A stretch of DNA of 64,000 nt, taken from positions 1-64,000 of the forward strand of contig NZ_CYTO01000003.1 of NCBI RefSeq assembly GCF_001458335.1, read 5' to 3'. Under the pieces are notes generated by a model. The model worked only from the letters and a program-made list of their open reading frames with translations, did no database searches and was not told where the DNA came from. The position numbers were made by a program, and so were the translations under genes. Positions 54,161 through 62,897 of this stretch are shown piece after piece (positions within the stretch are counted from its first letter, which is position 1; the number at the start of each line of letters is the position of its first letter). Source of the DNA: Cognatishimia activa (GTDB lineage: Bacteria; Pseudomonadota; Alphaproteobacteria; Rhodobacterales; Rhodobacteraceae).

Positions 54161-55033
54161 TTAACGCAGTATCGGAATGTTCTCGTTTTTTTCGTCTAAT
54201 TTTAGAGAGTCCCGCTCAAGCCCCAAAAAGTCGAATATTTTCGGGTCAAGCATATGGCTTGGACGAATATTCGTCAGCGCGCGGAACATCACTTGGCGGC
54301 GACCGGGGCTGTTCTTTTCCCATTGGTCCAGAATTTGTTTGACCTGCTGGCGCTGTAGCCCATCTTGGCTGCCGCAAAGGTCGCAGGGGATGATCGGATA
54401 ATTCATCGCTTTGGCAAATTTTTCGCAATCCTCTTCAGCCACATGGGCGAGGGGGCGATAAACAAACAGGTCCTTGTCTTCATTCACCAATTTTGGCGGC
54501 ATTGTCGCAAGGCGCCCACCGTGGAAGAGGTTCATGAAGAAAGTCTCAAGGATATCATCCCGGTGATGACCTAGCACAACTGCCGAACAGCCTTCCTCAC
54601 GCGCGATACGGTAAAGATTTCCGCGGCGTAGTCGCGAACATAGCGCGCAATATGTGCGGCCTGCAGGGACTTTGTCTTTCACAATAGAGTAGGTGTCTTG
54701 ATATTCGATGCGATGAGGAACGCCCATTTTTTCGAGAAATGCAGGCAGGACGGTGGCCGGAAAATTTGGTTGGCCTTGGTCGAGGTTGCAGGCAAGCAAG
54801 TCAACGGGCAGTAGCCCGCGCCACTTGAGCTCGTAGAGCACTGCAAGAAGTGTATAACTGTCTTTGCCGCCTGACAGACAAACAAGCCACCTCGCATCAC
54901 GCTCGATCATGCCATATTGTTCGATGGCTTCGCGCGTATGACGAACAATCCGTTTGCGCAGTTTTTTGAAACTGGCAGTGGACGGCGCGCCGTGAAAGAG
55001 CGGGTGAATATCGTCGAGATCTTCGTCAAGCAT
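54161..55033 (-). CDS. ttcA: tRNA 2-thiocytidine(32) synthetase TtcA
   Basis: A 290-residue enzyme that thiolates cytidine 32 in some tRNAs. The PP-loop [10 protein letters not shown] binds ATP, and two CxxC motifs, [11 protein letters not shown] and [10 protein letters not shown], bind the iron-sulfur cluster. The ATG at 55033 yields [13 protein letters not shown]; the frame upstream has no ribosome site. It may depend on tRNA-Arg among its substrates. Confidence 0.93.
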   Translation of the reverse strand: MLDEDLDDIHPLFHGAPSTASFKKLRKRIVRHTREAIEQYGMIERDARWLVCLSGGKDSYTLLAVLYELKWRGLLPVDLLACNLDQGQPNFPATVLPAFLEKMGVPHRIEYQDTYSIVKDKVPAGRTYCALCSRLRRGNLYRIAREEGCSAVVLGHHRDDILETFFMNLFHGGRLATMPPKLVNEDKDLFVYRPLAHVAEEDCEKFAKAMNYPIIPCDLCGSQDGLQRQQVKQILDQWEKNSPGRRQVMFRALTNIRPSHMLDPKIFDFLGLERDSLKLDEKNENIPILR

Positions 55034-55119
55034 AGGGCCCCTATGCCATGTGGGCCGCCATAGGAAAAGAGGCAAAGCGCCCTTTGGCAATTGCCTCTTT
55101 TCTCCATTTTAAACCGGGT

Positions 55120-55350
55120 TCAGACCTTTTCAGTACCGCCCCGGCGTGATTTTGCGACGATTTCAGGCATGCCGATATCTCGCCTCAAATGATTGCTGAG
55201 GTGTGAAACGGAGTCCGGTGGCCGGCCTTTGCCTTTGAAGCAGGTCTTAATGATCGCGACCAAAGCCTGCCGACGTCCAAATCTTGCGACAAGGTATGAG
55301 ATTTCAAAGTTGAGCTCTTTTTGAGCGCTGTGAGATGCGATGTGAGTCAT
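55120..55350 (-). CDS. Small DUF1127-like protein
   Basis: A 76-residue basic protein. The end LSNHLRRDIGMPEIVAKSRR resembles the DUF1127 C-terminus (LSxHxLRDIG), but the match is short and remote. The start was set at the Met of MTHIASHSAQKELN; the open frame extends to 55422. Function unknown. Confidence 0.55.
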   Translation of the reverse strand: MTHIASHSAQKELNFEISYLVARFGRRQALVAIIKTCFKGKGRPPDSVSHLSNHLRRDIGMPEIVAKSRRGGTEKV

Positions 55351-55671
55351 GGGTTTATCCAGCCGATTGCGGTCTGGTCCTATGTTGGGTTGGATGAAGG
55401 GATGATCAGAACGAAACGCCATTCCATAGGAATAGTGAGTTGTTTGTTTTTGATCAGGATACGTTCGAAAGAAGAGGCCTAAGCCCCCGGAGCGGGCATC
55501 AATAGAGGCGGTGCAGCCAGCCAGCTCGGATGCGCGTCGGTTTAAATGTACAATATGTCATGACACGCCTCCTTTTTAGATGTTGAACGTGCGCGCAATC
55601 TAGCAGGAGTTTGTAACAGAAAAAGTACGGAAATCCTGACCCAACAGCTTTGTTGCCCGGGAGGCACAATT

Positions 55672-55956
55672 TTAGGAAGAAGAGCTGTCTGAATTGCCCT
55701 TGGAGTGTGAGCAGTCGCAAGATTTGTCTGGGACTGGGTCATAGCCTTGGCTGCCCAAAGGATGGCATCGCCCGATCCGTTTAAATGTTAGGAAGAGTCC
55801 CTTGATCGGCCCGTGCTTTTGCAATGCTTCAAGAGCATATGCGGAGCAGGTAGGTTGGAAACGACAATTGTGGCCTACCCATGGGCTGAATATCAGCCGA
55901 TATGCGCGGATCGGCAGGGACAATAAGTAGACCAAGGCCGCGGATAAGAAGCTCAT
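55672..55956 (-). CDS. yidD: Membrane protein insertion efficiency factor YidD
   Basis: A 94-residue membrane-associated protein. FSPWVGHNCRFQPTCSAYAL and RIGRCHPLGSQGYDPVPD are hallmarks. It overlaps rnpA by four bases, the normal arrangement upstream of yidC, though here yidC is over 3 kb away. Confidence 0.94.
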   Translation of the reverse strand: MSFLSAALVYLLSLPIRAYRLIFSPWVGHNCRFQPTCSAYALEALQKHGPIKGLFLTFKRIGRCHPLGSQGYDPVPDKSCDCSHSKGNSDSSSS

Positions 55957-56408
55957 CTTTTTTGCCGATCTCTTTTTGAATGTGACCTTTGGTGGGGCGC
56001 GTGTACCTTTTTCAATGCAAAGATCAGGTCGCCTTTAAGATCTTCAAAGGGGCGTTCGGCCGTTGTTTCCGCGCGACCAATCAGAACGTAATCCCAACCG
56101 GGTTTGCCGCGGGTTGTCAGGATCGCGCGCGCCACTTCGCGCATACGTCGCTTTGCGTGGTTGCGTGCGACGGCATTGCCAACTTTTTTTGAGCAAGTGA
56201 AGCCGACGCGAACCGCATCAGGGTCGTCGGTTTCACCGTCCTTGCGCTTGCGCGCTTGTACCATCATGGATCCCACCCCCTGCTTGCGCGCCCGTGCGGC
56301 AAGTAGGAAGTCGGATCGTTTCTTAAGTATCTTCAAACACGACGAAGCCGCCGGAGGGTTGTCCCTTCGGTTGGCAGTGCCATCCAATGGGGCCTCCGGC
56401 GGCGTCAT
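55953..56408 (-). CDS. rnpA: Ribonuclease P protein component
   Basis: A 151-residue protein subunit of RNase P, which trims tRNA 5' ends. The RNR-type motif is in VGNAVARNHAKRRMREVARA. An N-terminal extension of about 25 residues and a basic tail make it longer than the E. coli protein. Start at 56408 lies 25 bases after the rpmH stop codon. Confidence 0.92.
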   Translation of the reverse strand: MTPPEAPLDGTANRRDNPPAASSCLKILKKRSDFLLAARARKQGVGSMMVQARKRKDGETDDPDAVRVGFTCSKKVGNAVARNHAKRRMREVARAILTTRGKPGWDYVLIGRAETTAERPFEDLKGDLIFALKKVHAPHQRSHSKRDRQKR

Positions 56409-56433
56409 GTCTTACTCGCAGTGCAGCTGAGGC

Positions 56434-56568
56434 TTACGCGCTCAGGGACTTACGGCCTTGCGCGCGGCGTGCGTTAATGATCTTGCGACCCGCTTTTGTT
56501 GCCATGCGCGCACGGAAGCCGTGGCGGCGTTTGCGAACCAAGTTCGATGGTTGGTAGGTGCGTTTCAT
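56434..56568 (-). CDS. rpmH: 50S ribosomal protein L34
   Basis: A 44-residue protein too short for long-frame listings. It reads [20 protein letters not shown], then [20 protein letters not shown], ending SLSA. It is basic and fits L34 fully. It is first in the rpmH-rnpA-yidD cluster. Confidence 0.96.
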   Translation of the reverse strand: MKRTYQPSNLVRKRRHGFRARMATKAGRKIINARRAQGRKSLSA

Positions 56569-56638
56569 CGCTCCGTCTCCGTACTATTGTTAAACGCTCC
56601 GCGACTCACATCGGGTGCGTCATCTATTCGAAGCCCGT

Positions 56639-56667
56639 CTAATAGGGGGGGGATTGGGATAAGTCAA
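56639..56667 (-). promoter_or_regulatory. Candidate promoter of rpmH-rnpA-yidD
   Basis: On the minus strand TTGACT, an exact 17-base spacer rich in C, and TATTAG. The leader to rpmH would be about 65 bases. Confidence 0.65.
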
Positions 56668-56850
56668 ACGCCCAAACCGGGTTTTGCAACAAAAAGTCGA
56701 ACCAAACTCCGGCTTATGTTTCAAAATGGTCATAAAACGGGTCAGATGATCACGGAAGCCGTGAAGATCATCAACGGGCCGTGAAGTCTATACCGAAAGA
56801 TTGCAGTCGTTCGCATCTTGGGGGAAACCAAAGTGGACGAGAGACGAGAA

Positions 56851-57585
56851 ATGACTGATATGACCGAAGCGCCAGAGACTGAACAGAAAAGTGGATTTGC
56901 GAAAAACTTGCCTTTGATTGCCATCTTATTGGTGGCTGTGATCGGAGCGTTCACATTGCGCGACTACCTCAGTTTTGAGGCTCTGCGGGACAACCGTGAG
57001 GCGCTATTGGGCTTTAGGGATGCCAATTATGGTCTGACGGTCGGTCTCTTTATTTTGGCCTATGTCGTTATTGTCGCCTTCAGCCTACCTGGGGCCGCGA
57101 TTGCAACACTGACGGGTGGCTTTCTCTTTGCGACTTTCCCTGGGGCTCTCTTTAACGTCACCGCGGCCACCATCGGCGCTATCCTGATCTTCCTTGCCGC
57201 GAAATGGGGCTTGGGCGAGCGTTTGGCAGCCAAGATGGAAGGCTCTGATGGGGCCGTTAAAAAAATCAAAGACGGTATTGATGAAAACCAGTGGTCGATG
57301 CTGTTCCTGATCCGCCTTGTCCCTGCGGTGCCCTTCTTTGTGGCGAACCTGGTGCCTGCGCTGGTGGGCGTGCCGCTGAGCCGTTTTGCGATTTCGACCT
57401 TCATTGGGATCATCCCCGGCAGTGTTGTTTACACCTCCGTTGGCGCTGGGCTGGGTGAGGTTTTTGCCCGCGGCGAGACGCCGAACCTTGGCATCATCTT
57501 TGAGCCGCAAATCTTGCTTCCAATCCTCGGGCTATGTGCCTTGGCGGCAATGCCAATCGCCATCAAAGCCATTCGCGGCAAGTAA
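56851..57585 (+). CDS. TVP38/TMEM64-family membrane protein
   Basis: A 244-residue membrane protein of the VTT (DedA-related) superfamily with about six helices. AFSLPGAAIATLTGGFLFAT and FLIRLVPAVPFFVANLVPAL are the signature segments, followed by GIIPGSVVYTSVGAGLGE. Relatives act as lipid scramblases or transporters. GTG at 56833 with GGGGGA upstream is an alternative start. It is 12 bases ahead of a flavoprotein gene, a pairing that recurs in bacteria. Confidence 0.85.
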   Translation: MTDMTEAPETEQKSGFAKNLPLIAILLVAVIGAFTLRDYLSFEALRDNREALLGFRDANYGLTVGLFILAYVVIVAFSLPGAAIATLTGGFLFATFPGALFNVTAATIGAILIFLAAKWGLGERLAAKMEGSDGAVKKIKDGIDENQWSMLFLIRLVPAVPFFVANLVPALVGVPLSRFAISTFIGIIPGSVVYTSVGAGLGEVFARGETPNLGIIFEPQILLPILGLCALAAMPIAIKAIRGK

Positions 57586-57597
57586 GGAGATCGCGTG

Positions 57598-59016
57598 ATG
57601 AATAAGATCAAAACAGATTTGCTGGTGATTGGTGCAGGCTCTGGCGGATTGTCCGTCGCTGCAGGGGCCGTGCAAATGGGCGCTGACGTGACTCTGCTTG
57701 AAGGTCACAAAATGGGCGGTGATTGCCTGAACTTCGGTTGTGTGCCCTCCAAGGCGTTGATCGCATCAGGCAAGGCCGCTTGGGGTCAAAGCCATGCACA
57801 AAAATACGGTGTGGCCGATGTGACGCCAAAGGTCGATTATGCTGCCGCAAAAGATCATGTGGCGGATGTCATTGCCGAGATTGAACCCAATGACTCTGTG
57901 GAACGCTTTGAAAGCCTCGGCGTGCGTGTCATCACCGAGTATGGCGAGTTCATTTCCCCGACCGAGGTAAAAGCCGGTGACAATGTCATCACCGCACGGC
58001 GCATTGTGATTTCGACCGGGTCATCGCCATTGGTCCCGCCGATCCCGGGGCTGGACGCTGTTCCCTTTGAAACCAACGAAACCCTGTTTGAATTGCGCGA
58101 ACAGCCTGATCATTTGTTGATCATTGGTGGTGGTCCCATTGGTCTTGAGATGGCGCAAGCCCATCGCAGACTGGGGATCAAAGTGACGGTGATTGAAGGT
58201 CTGAAAGCGCTGGGCAAAGATGACCCGGAAATGGCTGCGGTTGTCTTGGAGAACCTACGCGGAGAAGGCATCGAGATTGAAGAAGATGCTCTGGCGCAGG
58301 AAATCCGTGGCAAAGCTGGTGCGATTGAGGTCGAAACCAAAGACGGGCGTGTCTTCAAGGGTACGCATCTGTTGATGGCCGTCGGGCGCAAACCCAATAT
58401 CGATAAGCTGAACCTTGAAGCCGCGGGTATCGAGCGCTCACGCACTGGTATCAAAGTTGACGCTGGCATGCGCACCACCAACAAAAAAGTCTATGCCATT
58501 GGTGATGTGGCCGGTGGTCTGCAGTTCACCCATGTGGCGGGCTACCACGCAGGACTTATCATTCGGAATGCGGTTCTGGGTCTGCCTGCAAAGGAGCGAA
58601 CCGACCATATCCCTTGGGCCACCTACACGGACCCCGAGCTGGCGCAAGTCGGCCTGACCGAAGCGCAGGCGCGCGAAAAACATGGGGATAAGCTGGAAGT
58701 GGCTCGATTTCACTTCAATCACAATGACCGCGCGATTGCCGAACGTAAAACAGCCGGTCTGATTAAGGTGATGGTCGTTAAGGGCCGCCCAGTAGGTGCC
58801 TCTATCGCAGGCTACCAGGCGGGTGAGCTGATCAACCTTTGGGCCTTGGTTATTGCCAACAAACTGAAGATGAGTGCTGTCGCCAATATGGTCGCCCCGT
58901 ACCCAACCGTGGGCGAGCTGAATAAGCGTGCTGCTGGTGCATATTTCTCGCCAAGGCTGTTTGAAAACCCTACAGTCAAACGCGTTGTCAGATTTGTCCA
59001 ACGCTGGCTGCCGTAA
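57598..59016 (+). CDS. FAD-dependent pyridine nucleotide-disulfide oxidoreductase
   Basis: A 472-residue class I disulfide reductase like mercuric reductase or dihydrolipoamide dehydrogenase. The FAD motif is VIGAGSGGLSVA (about residues 10-21), the redox pair C43 and C48 is in GGDCLNFGCVPSK, and the NAD(P) site has GGGPIGLEMA. In the C-terminal part the usual active-site HxxxPT is replaced by APYPTVGE, with Tyr as in MerA-type enzymes, so lipoamide is an unlikely substrate. GAGGAGA lies before the ATG. Transcribed with TVP38 and the histidine kinase. Confidence 0.88.
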   Translation: MNKIKTDLLVIGAGSGGLSVAAGAVQMGADVTLLEGHKMGGDCLNFGCVPSKALIASGKAAWGQSHAQKYGVADVTPKVDYAAAKDHVADVIAEIEPNDSVERFESLGVRVITEYGEFISPTEVKAGDNVITARRIVISTGSSPLVPPIPGLDAVPFETNETLFELREQPDHLLIIGGGPIGLEMAQAHRRLGIKVTVIEGLKALGKDDPEMAAVVLENLRGEGIEIEEDALAQEIRGKAGAIEVETKDGRVFKGTHLLMAVGRKPNIDKLNLEAAGIERSRTGIKVDAGMRTTNKKVYAIGDVAGGLQFTHVAGYHAGLIIRNAVLGLPAKERTDHIPWATYTDPELAQVGLTEAQAREKHGDKLEVARFHFNHNDRAIAERKTAGLIKVMVVKGRPVGASIAGYQAGELINLWALVIANKLKMSAVANMVAPYPTVGELNKRAAGAYFSPRLFENPTVKRVVRFVQRWLP

Positions 59017-59048
59017 CCGGTGAACGACGTAATGATAGGCGAGGGGCC

Positions 59049-60437
59049 ATGTTAAAGACGCTTTCAGGACGGTTCCTGTTTTTGACCATCATCTTTGTGA
59101 TGCTGGCAGAAATCCTGATCTTCGTCCCCTCGATAGCCCGTTTTCGAGAGGACTATCTGCTCTCGCGACTCGAACGCGCCCAGATCGCGTCTTTGGCGTT
59201 GCTGGCAGACGAGATGATCGACGAAAAGCTTGAAGCAGAGCTCTTGGAAAATGCCGAAGTCTACAATGTCGTGCTGCGTCGGGACGAGATCCGTCAATTG
59301 ATGCTCTCATCTCCGATGCCAGCGCCCATCGATCAAACCTTTGATCTACGCGACCGCAAGGCGATGACCCTGATCATGGATGCCATGGCGCGACTGTTTA
59401 ATCCGGAACCCGAAGTCATCCGGGTGATCGGCGCGCCTGTGCGCGAAGCAGGCTTGTTGATCGAAGTCACGATCTGGACCAAAGACCTGCGGTCCGCGAT
59501 GATCGATTATGGGCTGAACATTCTGCTGCTCTCTGCGGTGATTTCGGTTTTCACGGCAACGCTGCTTTTTGTGGCCGTGCGCACGATCCTCGTGAAACCC
59601 ATCAAAGGTGTGGTCGGCTATATGCAAAGCTACGCTGCCGCTCCCGAAGATGCGCGGCGGATCATTCAACCAAGTGCAGGCGTTGTGGAGCTCCGCGAAG
59701 CGGAAGAAGCTCTGCAGTCTCTTCAGACGGAACTGACGTCTGCGCTGCGCCAGAAAGAACGGCTCGCCCAATTGGGTGGTGCGGTCGCCAAGGTCAGCCA
59801 TGACCTGCGTAACATCCTCACATCGGCGCAACTGTTCACTGACCGGATTGAAATGTCCGAAGACCCGACCGTGAAGCGCATGGCACCCAAACTGGTGAAT
59901 TCCATCACCCGCGCGGTCAACCTTTGCGAGGGCACGCTGGCCTATGGCAAGGCCGAGGAACCGGCACCGCGTCTTACTCAAGTGAATCTACCTGAGTTGG
60001 TCGAAGATGTTCTTGCGTCCGAGCGACTCGCCGTTGGCGACTTCGATCTGAGTCTTGCCGACAACGTGCCCGGGGGCATGGAAGTCCGCGCCGACGCTGA
60101 ACAGCTCTATCGCGTCATCTCAAACCTTGTTCGCAATGCGCGGCAGGCGATTATCTCAGCCGGTAAACCGGCAGAGATCATGGTATCTGCTGAGGCGCGT
60201 GAGGATGATTGGGTGATCCAAGTCGTGGATACGGGGCCTGGCTTGCCATTGAAGGCAAAAGAGCATTTGTTCCAACCATTTCAAGGCGGTGCGCGAAAAG
60301 GAGGGACGGGTTTGGGCCTCGCTATATCAGCGGAGTTGATCCGTGGGCACGGTGGTAAGCTTGAGCTTTTGGGCAGCGATGATGCCGGAACCCGTTTTCA
60401 GATTTTGCTTCCGAAGGGTGACTTTGCAGAAATCTGA
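59049..60437 (+). CDS. Sensor histidine kinase
   Basis: A 462-residue kinase. Two membrane helices (about residues 8-28 and 157-178) flank a periplasmic domain of about 130 residues; a HAMP-like region follows. The H-box is KVSHDLRNILTSAQ with phosphorylated His251, the N-box VRNARQAI, and G boxes DTGPGLP and GTGLGLAI. No response regulator gene is adjacent, so the partner is elsewhere. It follows the flavoprotein gene by 32 bases. Confidence 0.9.
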   Translation: MLKTLSGRFLFLTIIFVMLAEILIFVPSIARFREDYLLSRLERAQIASLALLADEMIDEKLEAELLENAEVYNVVLRRDEIRQLMLSSPMPAPIDQTFDLRDRKAMTLIMDAMARLFNPEPEVIRVIGAPVREAGLLIEVTIWTKDLRSAMIDYGLNILLLSAVISVFTATLLFVAVRTILVKPIKGVVGYMQSYAAAPEDARRIIQPSAGVVELREAEEALQSLQTELTSALRQKERLAQLGGAVAKVSHDLRNILTSAQLFTDRIEMSEDPTVKRMAPKLVNSITRAVNLCEGTLAYGKAEEPAPRLTQVNLPELVEDVLASERLAVGDFDLSLADNVPGGMEVRADAEQLYRVISNLVRNARQAIISAGKPAEIMVSAEAREDDWVIQVVDTGPGLPLKAKEHLFQPFQGGARKGGTGLGLAISAELIRGHGGKLELLGSDDAGTRFQILLPKGDFAEI

Positions 60438-60451
60438 AAATTTTCAGATTT
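60430..60451 (+). terminator. Palindrome at the end of the kinase gene
   Basis: AAATCTGAAAA / TTTTCAGATTT is an exact 22-base palindrome overlapping the stop codon and running into TTG. Weak T tract but correct position for a terminator. Confidence 0.6.
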
Positions 60452-60456
60452 TGCCC

Positions 60457-60485
60457 TTGCGCCCTCTGAGCGTTGCCATTAAACC
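60457..60485 (+). promoter_or_regulatory. Weak promoter candidate of tRNA-Arg
   Basis: TTGCGC, a 17-base spacer and TAAACC, with the tRNA starting 15 bases further on. The -10 element is a poor match. Confidence 0.3.
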
Positions 60486-60499
60486 GCCCCTCACACCGC

Positions 60500-60576
60500 G
60501 CTCTGGTAGCTCAGCTGGATAGAGTACTTGACTACGAATCAAGGGGTCGGGGGTTCGAATCCTCCCCAGAGCGCCA
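60500..60576 (+). tRNA. tRNA-Arg (anticodon ACG)
   Basis: A 77-nucleotide cloverleaf. Acceptor GCTCTGG pairs with CCAGAGC, the discriminator is G and CCA is encoded. The D arm is GCTC/GAGT, the anticodon arm CTTGA-CTACGAA-TCAAG with anticodon ACG, and the T arm GGGGG-TTCGAAT-CCTCC. A34 is presumably edited to inosine by TadA to read CGT, CGC and CGA codons. Confidence 0.96.
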
Positions 60577-60580
60577 TTAA

Positions 60581-60625
60581 AAACAAAGCCTTAGCTGGAA
60601 ACAGCTAAGGCTTTGTTTGTTTTTA
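60581..60625 (+). terminator. Terminator of tRNA-Arg
   Basis: Perfect 17-base stem AAACAAAGCCTTAGCTG / CAGCTAAGGCTTTGTTT with a GAAA loop, followed by GTTTTT. One of the strongest hairpins in the window. Confidence 0.93.
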
Positions 60626-60840
60626 GGTGCATGACGGGTACGGAGTTCGCGCTGACATTCCGCGACGTTCTGCGCTCAGACTCCTAAAAAGCGAATCTGG
60701 TCTAGAACTGCATTGCCTATGCACCTTCGACACAGGCCACGTATCTCTATTGCGACGCTTAGGGAGTGCTAGCGATTGCCAATTAGGCAAAGGCAGCATC
60801 ACACAAAATTCGCAGTTGGTTCGCGTATTTCGCAAACTTC

Positions 60841-61839
60841 TCAGCTGCTTCGTAGTTTCATTGCGCTGATACCAAAGCGTTCACGAAACTTTTTGCTGAA
60901 ATTCGTTTTCGACCCAAAACCGCTACAGATGGCGACATCCAAAACGTTGAGATTCGTGCTTAATAGTAAATCGCGTGCGTGCTCCAAACGTAAATTTAGA
61001 AAGAAACGTTTGGGCGAAAGTTCGAGGTGCTCTTTGAACAAGCGCTCGAGCTGTCGAACCGATATCTGGGCGACCTGCGCAAAATATTCGGTAGGCGGGG
61101 CCTCTTCAATTGTGCGCTCCATTTCAGCGACCGCGATGCGCAGCTTTTCGTTGTCGATTTGTGACAGTATCGGGTGCATGTCGCCGCTCATAGTTTGAAG
61201 GCGGTGCTGTGCTGAATAGTTTAGCTCATCAGCCGATTTCCGCGCGATATCGTCGCCCAGAACCTCTTGTATTTCGCAGAGGGCCAGGTCGATCCCTGCC
61301 GTTGCTCCCGCCCCTGAAAAGACGCGGGTATCATGATGGAAAGAGCGTCGGCTGAAAGTCATTTCTGGGAATTGTTCGCGCATGGCCTCAAATGCATGCC
61401 AATGCACCGACCAAGGGACTTCGCACGTTAAGCAGCCTGACTTTGCTAAAGCCACAACTGCCCCATCTAAGGCACCGAACGAGCTGCCGTGCCGGGCTGC
61501 AGAGTGAAGCCATGCCTTCGCTTTCGGGCTCAATTGCTGATCGAGGCCCATGTTGACGACGATATAATCAAGGCCTTGCGGAACGGGCAAGTCAGAGCCC
61601 ACAGGCATTGTCAAACCGCATGAAGATTCAACCGCGTTTCCATGCTCGGACACGATAGTCCATCGGAAACACTCGTTTTGCATAAAATCGTTGGCGATCT
61701 TCAAGCCTTGAATAAATCCGCTGAGGTTCAACAAAGAAAAGTCGGGTCCCAGAAAGATGGTATAATGCCGAAGGCAATTTGTGACCCGGGTTCGGGCGAC
61801 GGGTGCACGTTGGTCGGAGGACAACGATTGATGGAGCAT
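60841..61839 (-). CDS. GlxA-family transcriptional regulator, first copy
   Basis: A 332-residue regulator with an N-terminal DJ-1/PfpI-like domain (about residues 25-190, without a catalytic cysteine nucleophile in the normal place) and a C-terminal AraC-type DNA-binding domain (about 220-325: ISVRQLERLFKEHLELSPKR and VLDVAICSGFGSKTNFSKKF). Relatives GbdR, CdhR and SouR of Pseudomonas control glycine betaine, carnitine and sarcosine catabolism. It lies eight bases behind the second copy and is transcribed with it. Confidence 0.87.
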   Translation of the reverse strand: MLHQSLSSDQRAPVARTRVTNCLRHYTIFLGPDFSLLNLSGFIQGLKIANDFMQNECFRWTIVSEHGNAVESSCGLTMPVGSDLPVPQGLDYIVVNMGLDQQLSPKAKAWLHSAARHGSSFGALDGAVVALAKSGCLTCEVPWSVHWHAFEAMREQFPEMTFSRRSFHHDTRVFSGAGATAGIDLALCEIQEVLGDDIARKSADELNYSAQHRLQTMSGDMHPILSQIDNEKLRIAVAEMERTIEEAPPTEYFAQVAQISVRQLERLFKEHLELSPKRFFLNLRLEHARDLLLSTNLNVLDVAICSGFGSKTNFSKKFRERFGISAMKLRSS

Positions 61840-61847
61840 AATAAACC

Positions 61848-62798
61848 TTAGCTGCGTGCTTTACGGTAGTCGCGTGGGGACTGCCCGTAGGTGGCTTTGA
61901 ACTGGGTTGAAAAGTACGATCCGGATCGGAATCCCGTCGCAAGGGCCACATCCAGCATGGATATATTGGAATGTCGCAAGAGCCCGCGCGCCTCCTCAAG
62001 GCGGCGCGAGAGGTAGAATTCTGAAAAAGAATGCCCGGTAAATTCCAAGAATTTCCGATCCATTGTGCGTCGGGATGTGCCGATTTCGGTGGCCATTTGT
62101 TCCGGCGTGAGAGGCGAAGACAGAGTTTGATCGATTAGAGCTATGGCCTTGTGCATCAATTTCGGCGCCGTGACGGGGAGGCGAAAAATGCCAGCATTCT
62201 GAACGTCGTTACTGTTTCGCGCGTGACCAATATGGAGCTGGTTCGCGATAGCTTGCACAAGCCAGCTTTCTTGGTCTTGTTTGAGAATTTCAAGGAATAA
62301 GTCGAGTGTCGCCAGTCCGCCACAGGATGTCATGATCTTACCGTCGATCTCAAAGAGCCCGTTGCTGATTTCGATTTCAGGGAACTCTTCGGTGAACGCT
62401 GCAAGGCCTTCCCAGTGGATCACTGACCGACGGCCATCCAACAGGCCCGCCCGCGCGAGTAGGGTTGGGGCTAAAGAAACAGCCCCGACGACTCCGCCGG
62501 CGTTAAAACGGCGATTCAGTGTCGCGCTTAACCTGCCTGGGTCCCGCACCTTGGTATGCATACCTGCACAAACGAACGTGTAGTCTGGGTCGGTGGCGTT
62601 GTGGCCCTTTCGGCAATCGTTCAAAGAAAGGCCATTGGAAGCCATTGGTGCATCGCCAGTTTCATAAAGGACACGCCATAAATACCGATCTTCGCCGAGG
62701 ATGCGATTGGCGACGCGCAAAGGTTCGATGGCAGTCACAACAGACAGCATTGAAAAGTCATCGATTAAGATAAACTCGAATGTAGAGCGCGCAGACAC
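61848..62798 (-). CDS. GlxA-family transcriptional regulator, second copy
   Basis: A 316-residue protein of the same architecture: DJ-1-like domain (ILIDDFSMLSVVTAIEPLRV at the start) and AraC domain (MATEIGTSRRTMDRKFLEFT, MLDVALATGFRSGSYFSTQF). It is clearly diverged from its neighbours. Start at 62798 faces the third copy across about 100 bases, so they share a regulatory region. Confidence 0.88.
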   Translation of the reverse strand: MSARSTFEFILIDDFSMLSVVTAIEPLRVANRILGEDRYLWRVLYETGDAPMASNGLSLNDCRKGHNATDPDYTFVCAGMHTKVRDPGRLSATLNRRFNAGGVVGAVSLAPTLLARAGLLDGRRSVIHWEGLAAFTEEFPEIEISNGLFEIDGKIMTSCGGLATLDLFLEILKQDQESWLVQAIANQLHIGHARNSNDVQNAGIFRLPVTAPKLMHKAIALIDQTLSSPLTPEQMATEIGTSRRTMDRKFLEFTGHSFSEFYLSRRLEEARGLLRHSNISMLDVALATGFRSGSYFSTQFKATYGQSPRDYRKARS

Positions 62799-62897
62799 CT
62801 GAAGATTCCAATTTGATTGGCAAGTGATTTACGCTGTACAGGTCGCAGAAGGCATCCTAATATAGACATATGATATTCATTGAGGGACGTTTCTCAA
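62799..62897. promoter_or_regulatory. Divergent regulatory region of GlxA-type genes
   Basis: A 99-base AT-rich region between the second and third regulator genes with the short palindrome CATATG and a nearby ATATTCAT. No consensus operator is claimed. Confidence 0.4.

Noticed and set aside
60627-60869. Open frames on both strands behind the tRNA terminator
   Set aside because: Cysteine- and arginine-rich translations without a start site or family; judged non-coding.
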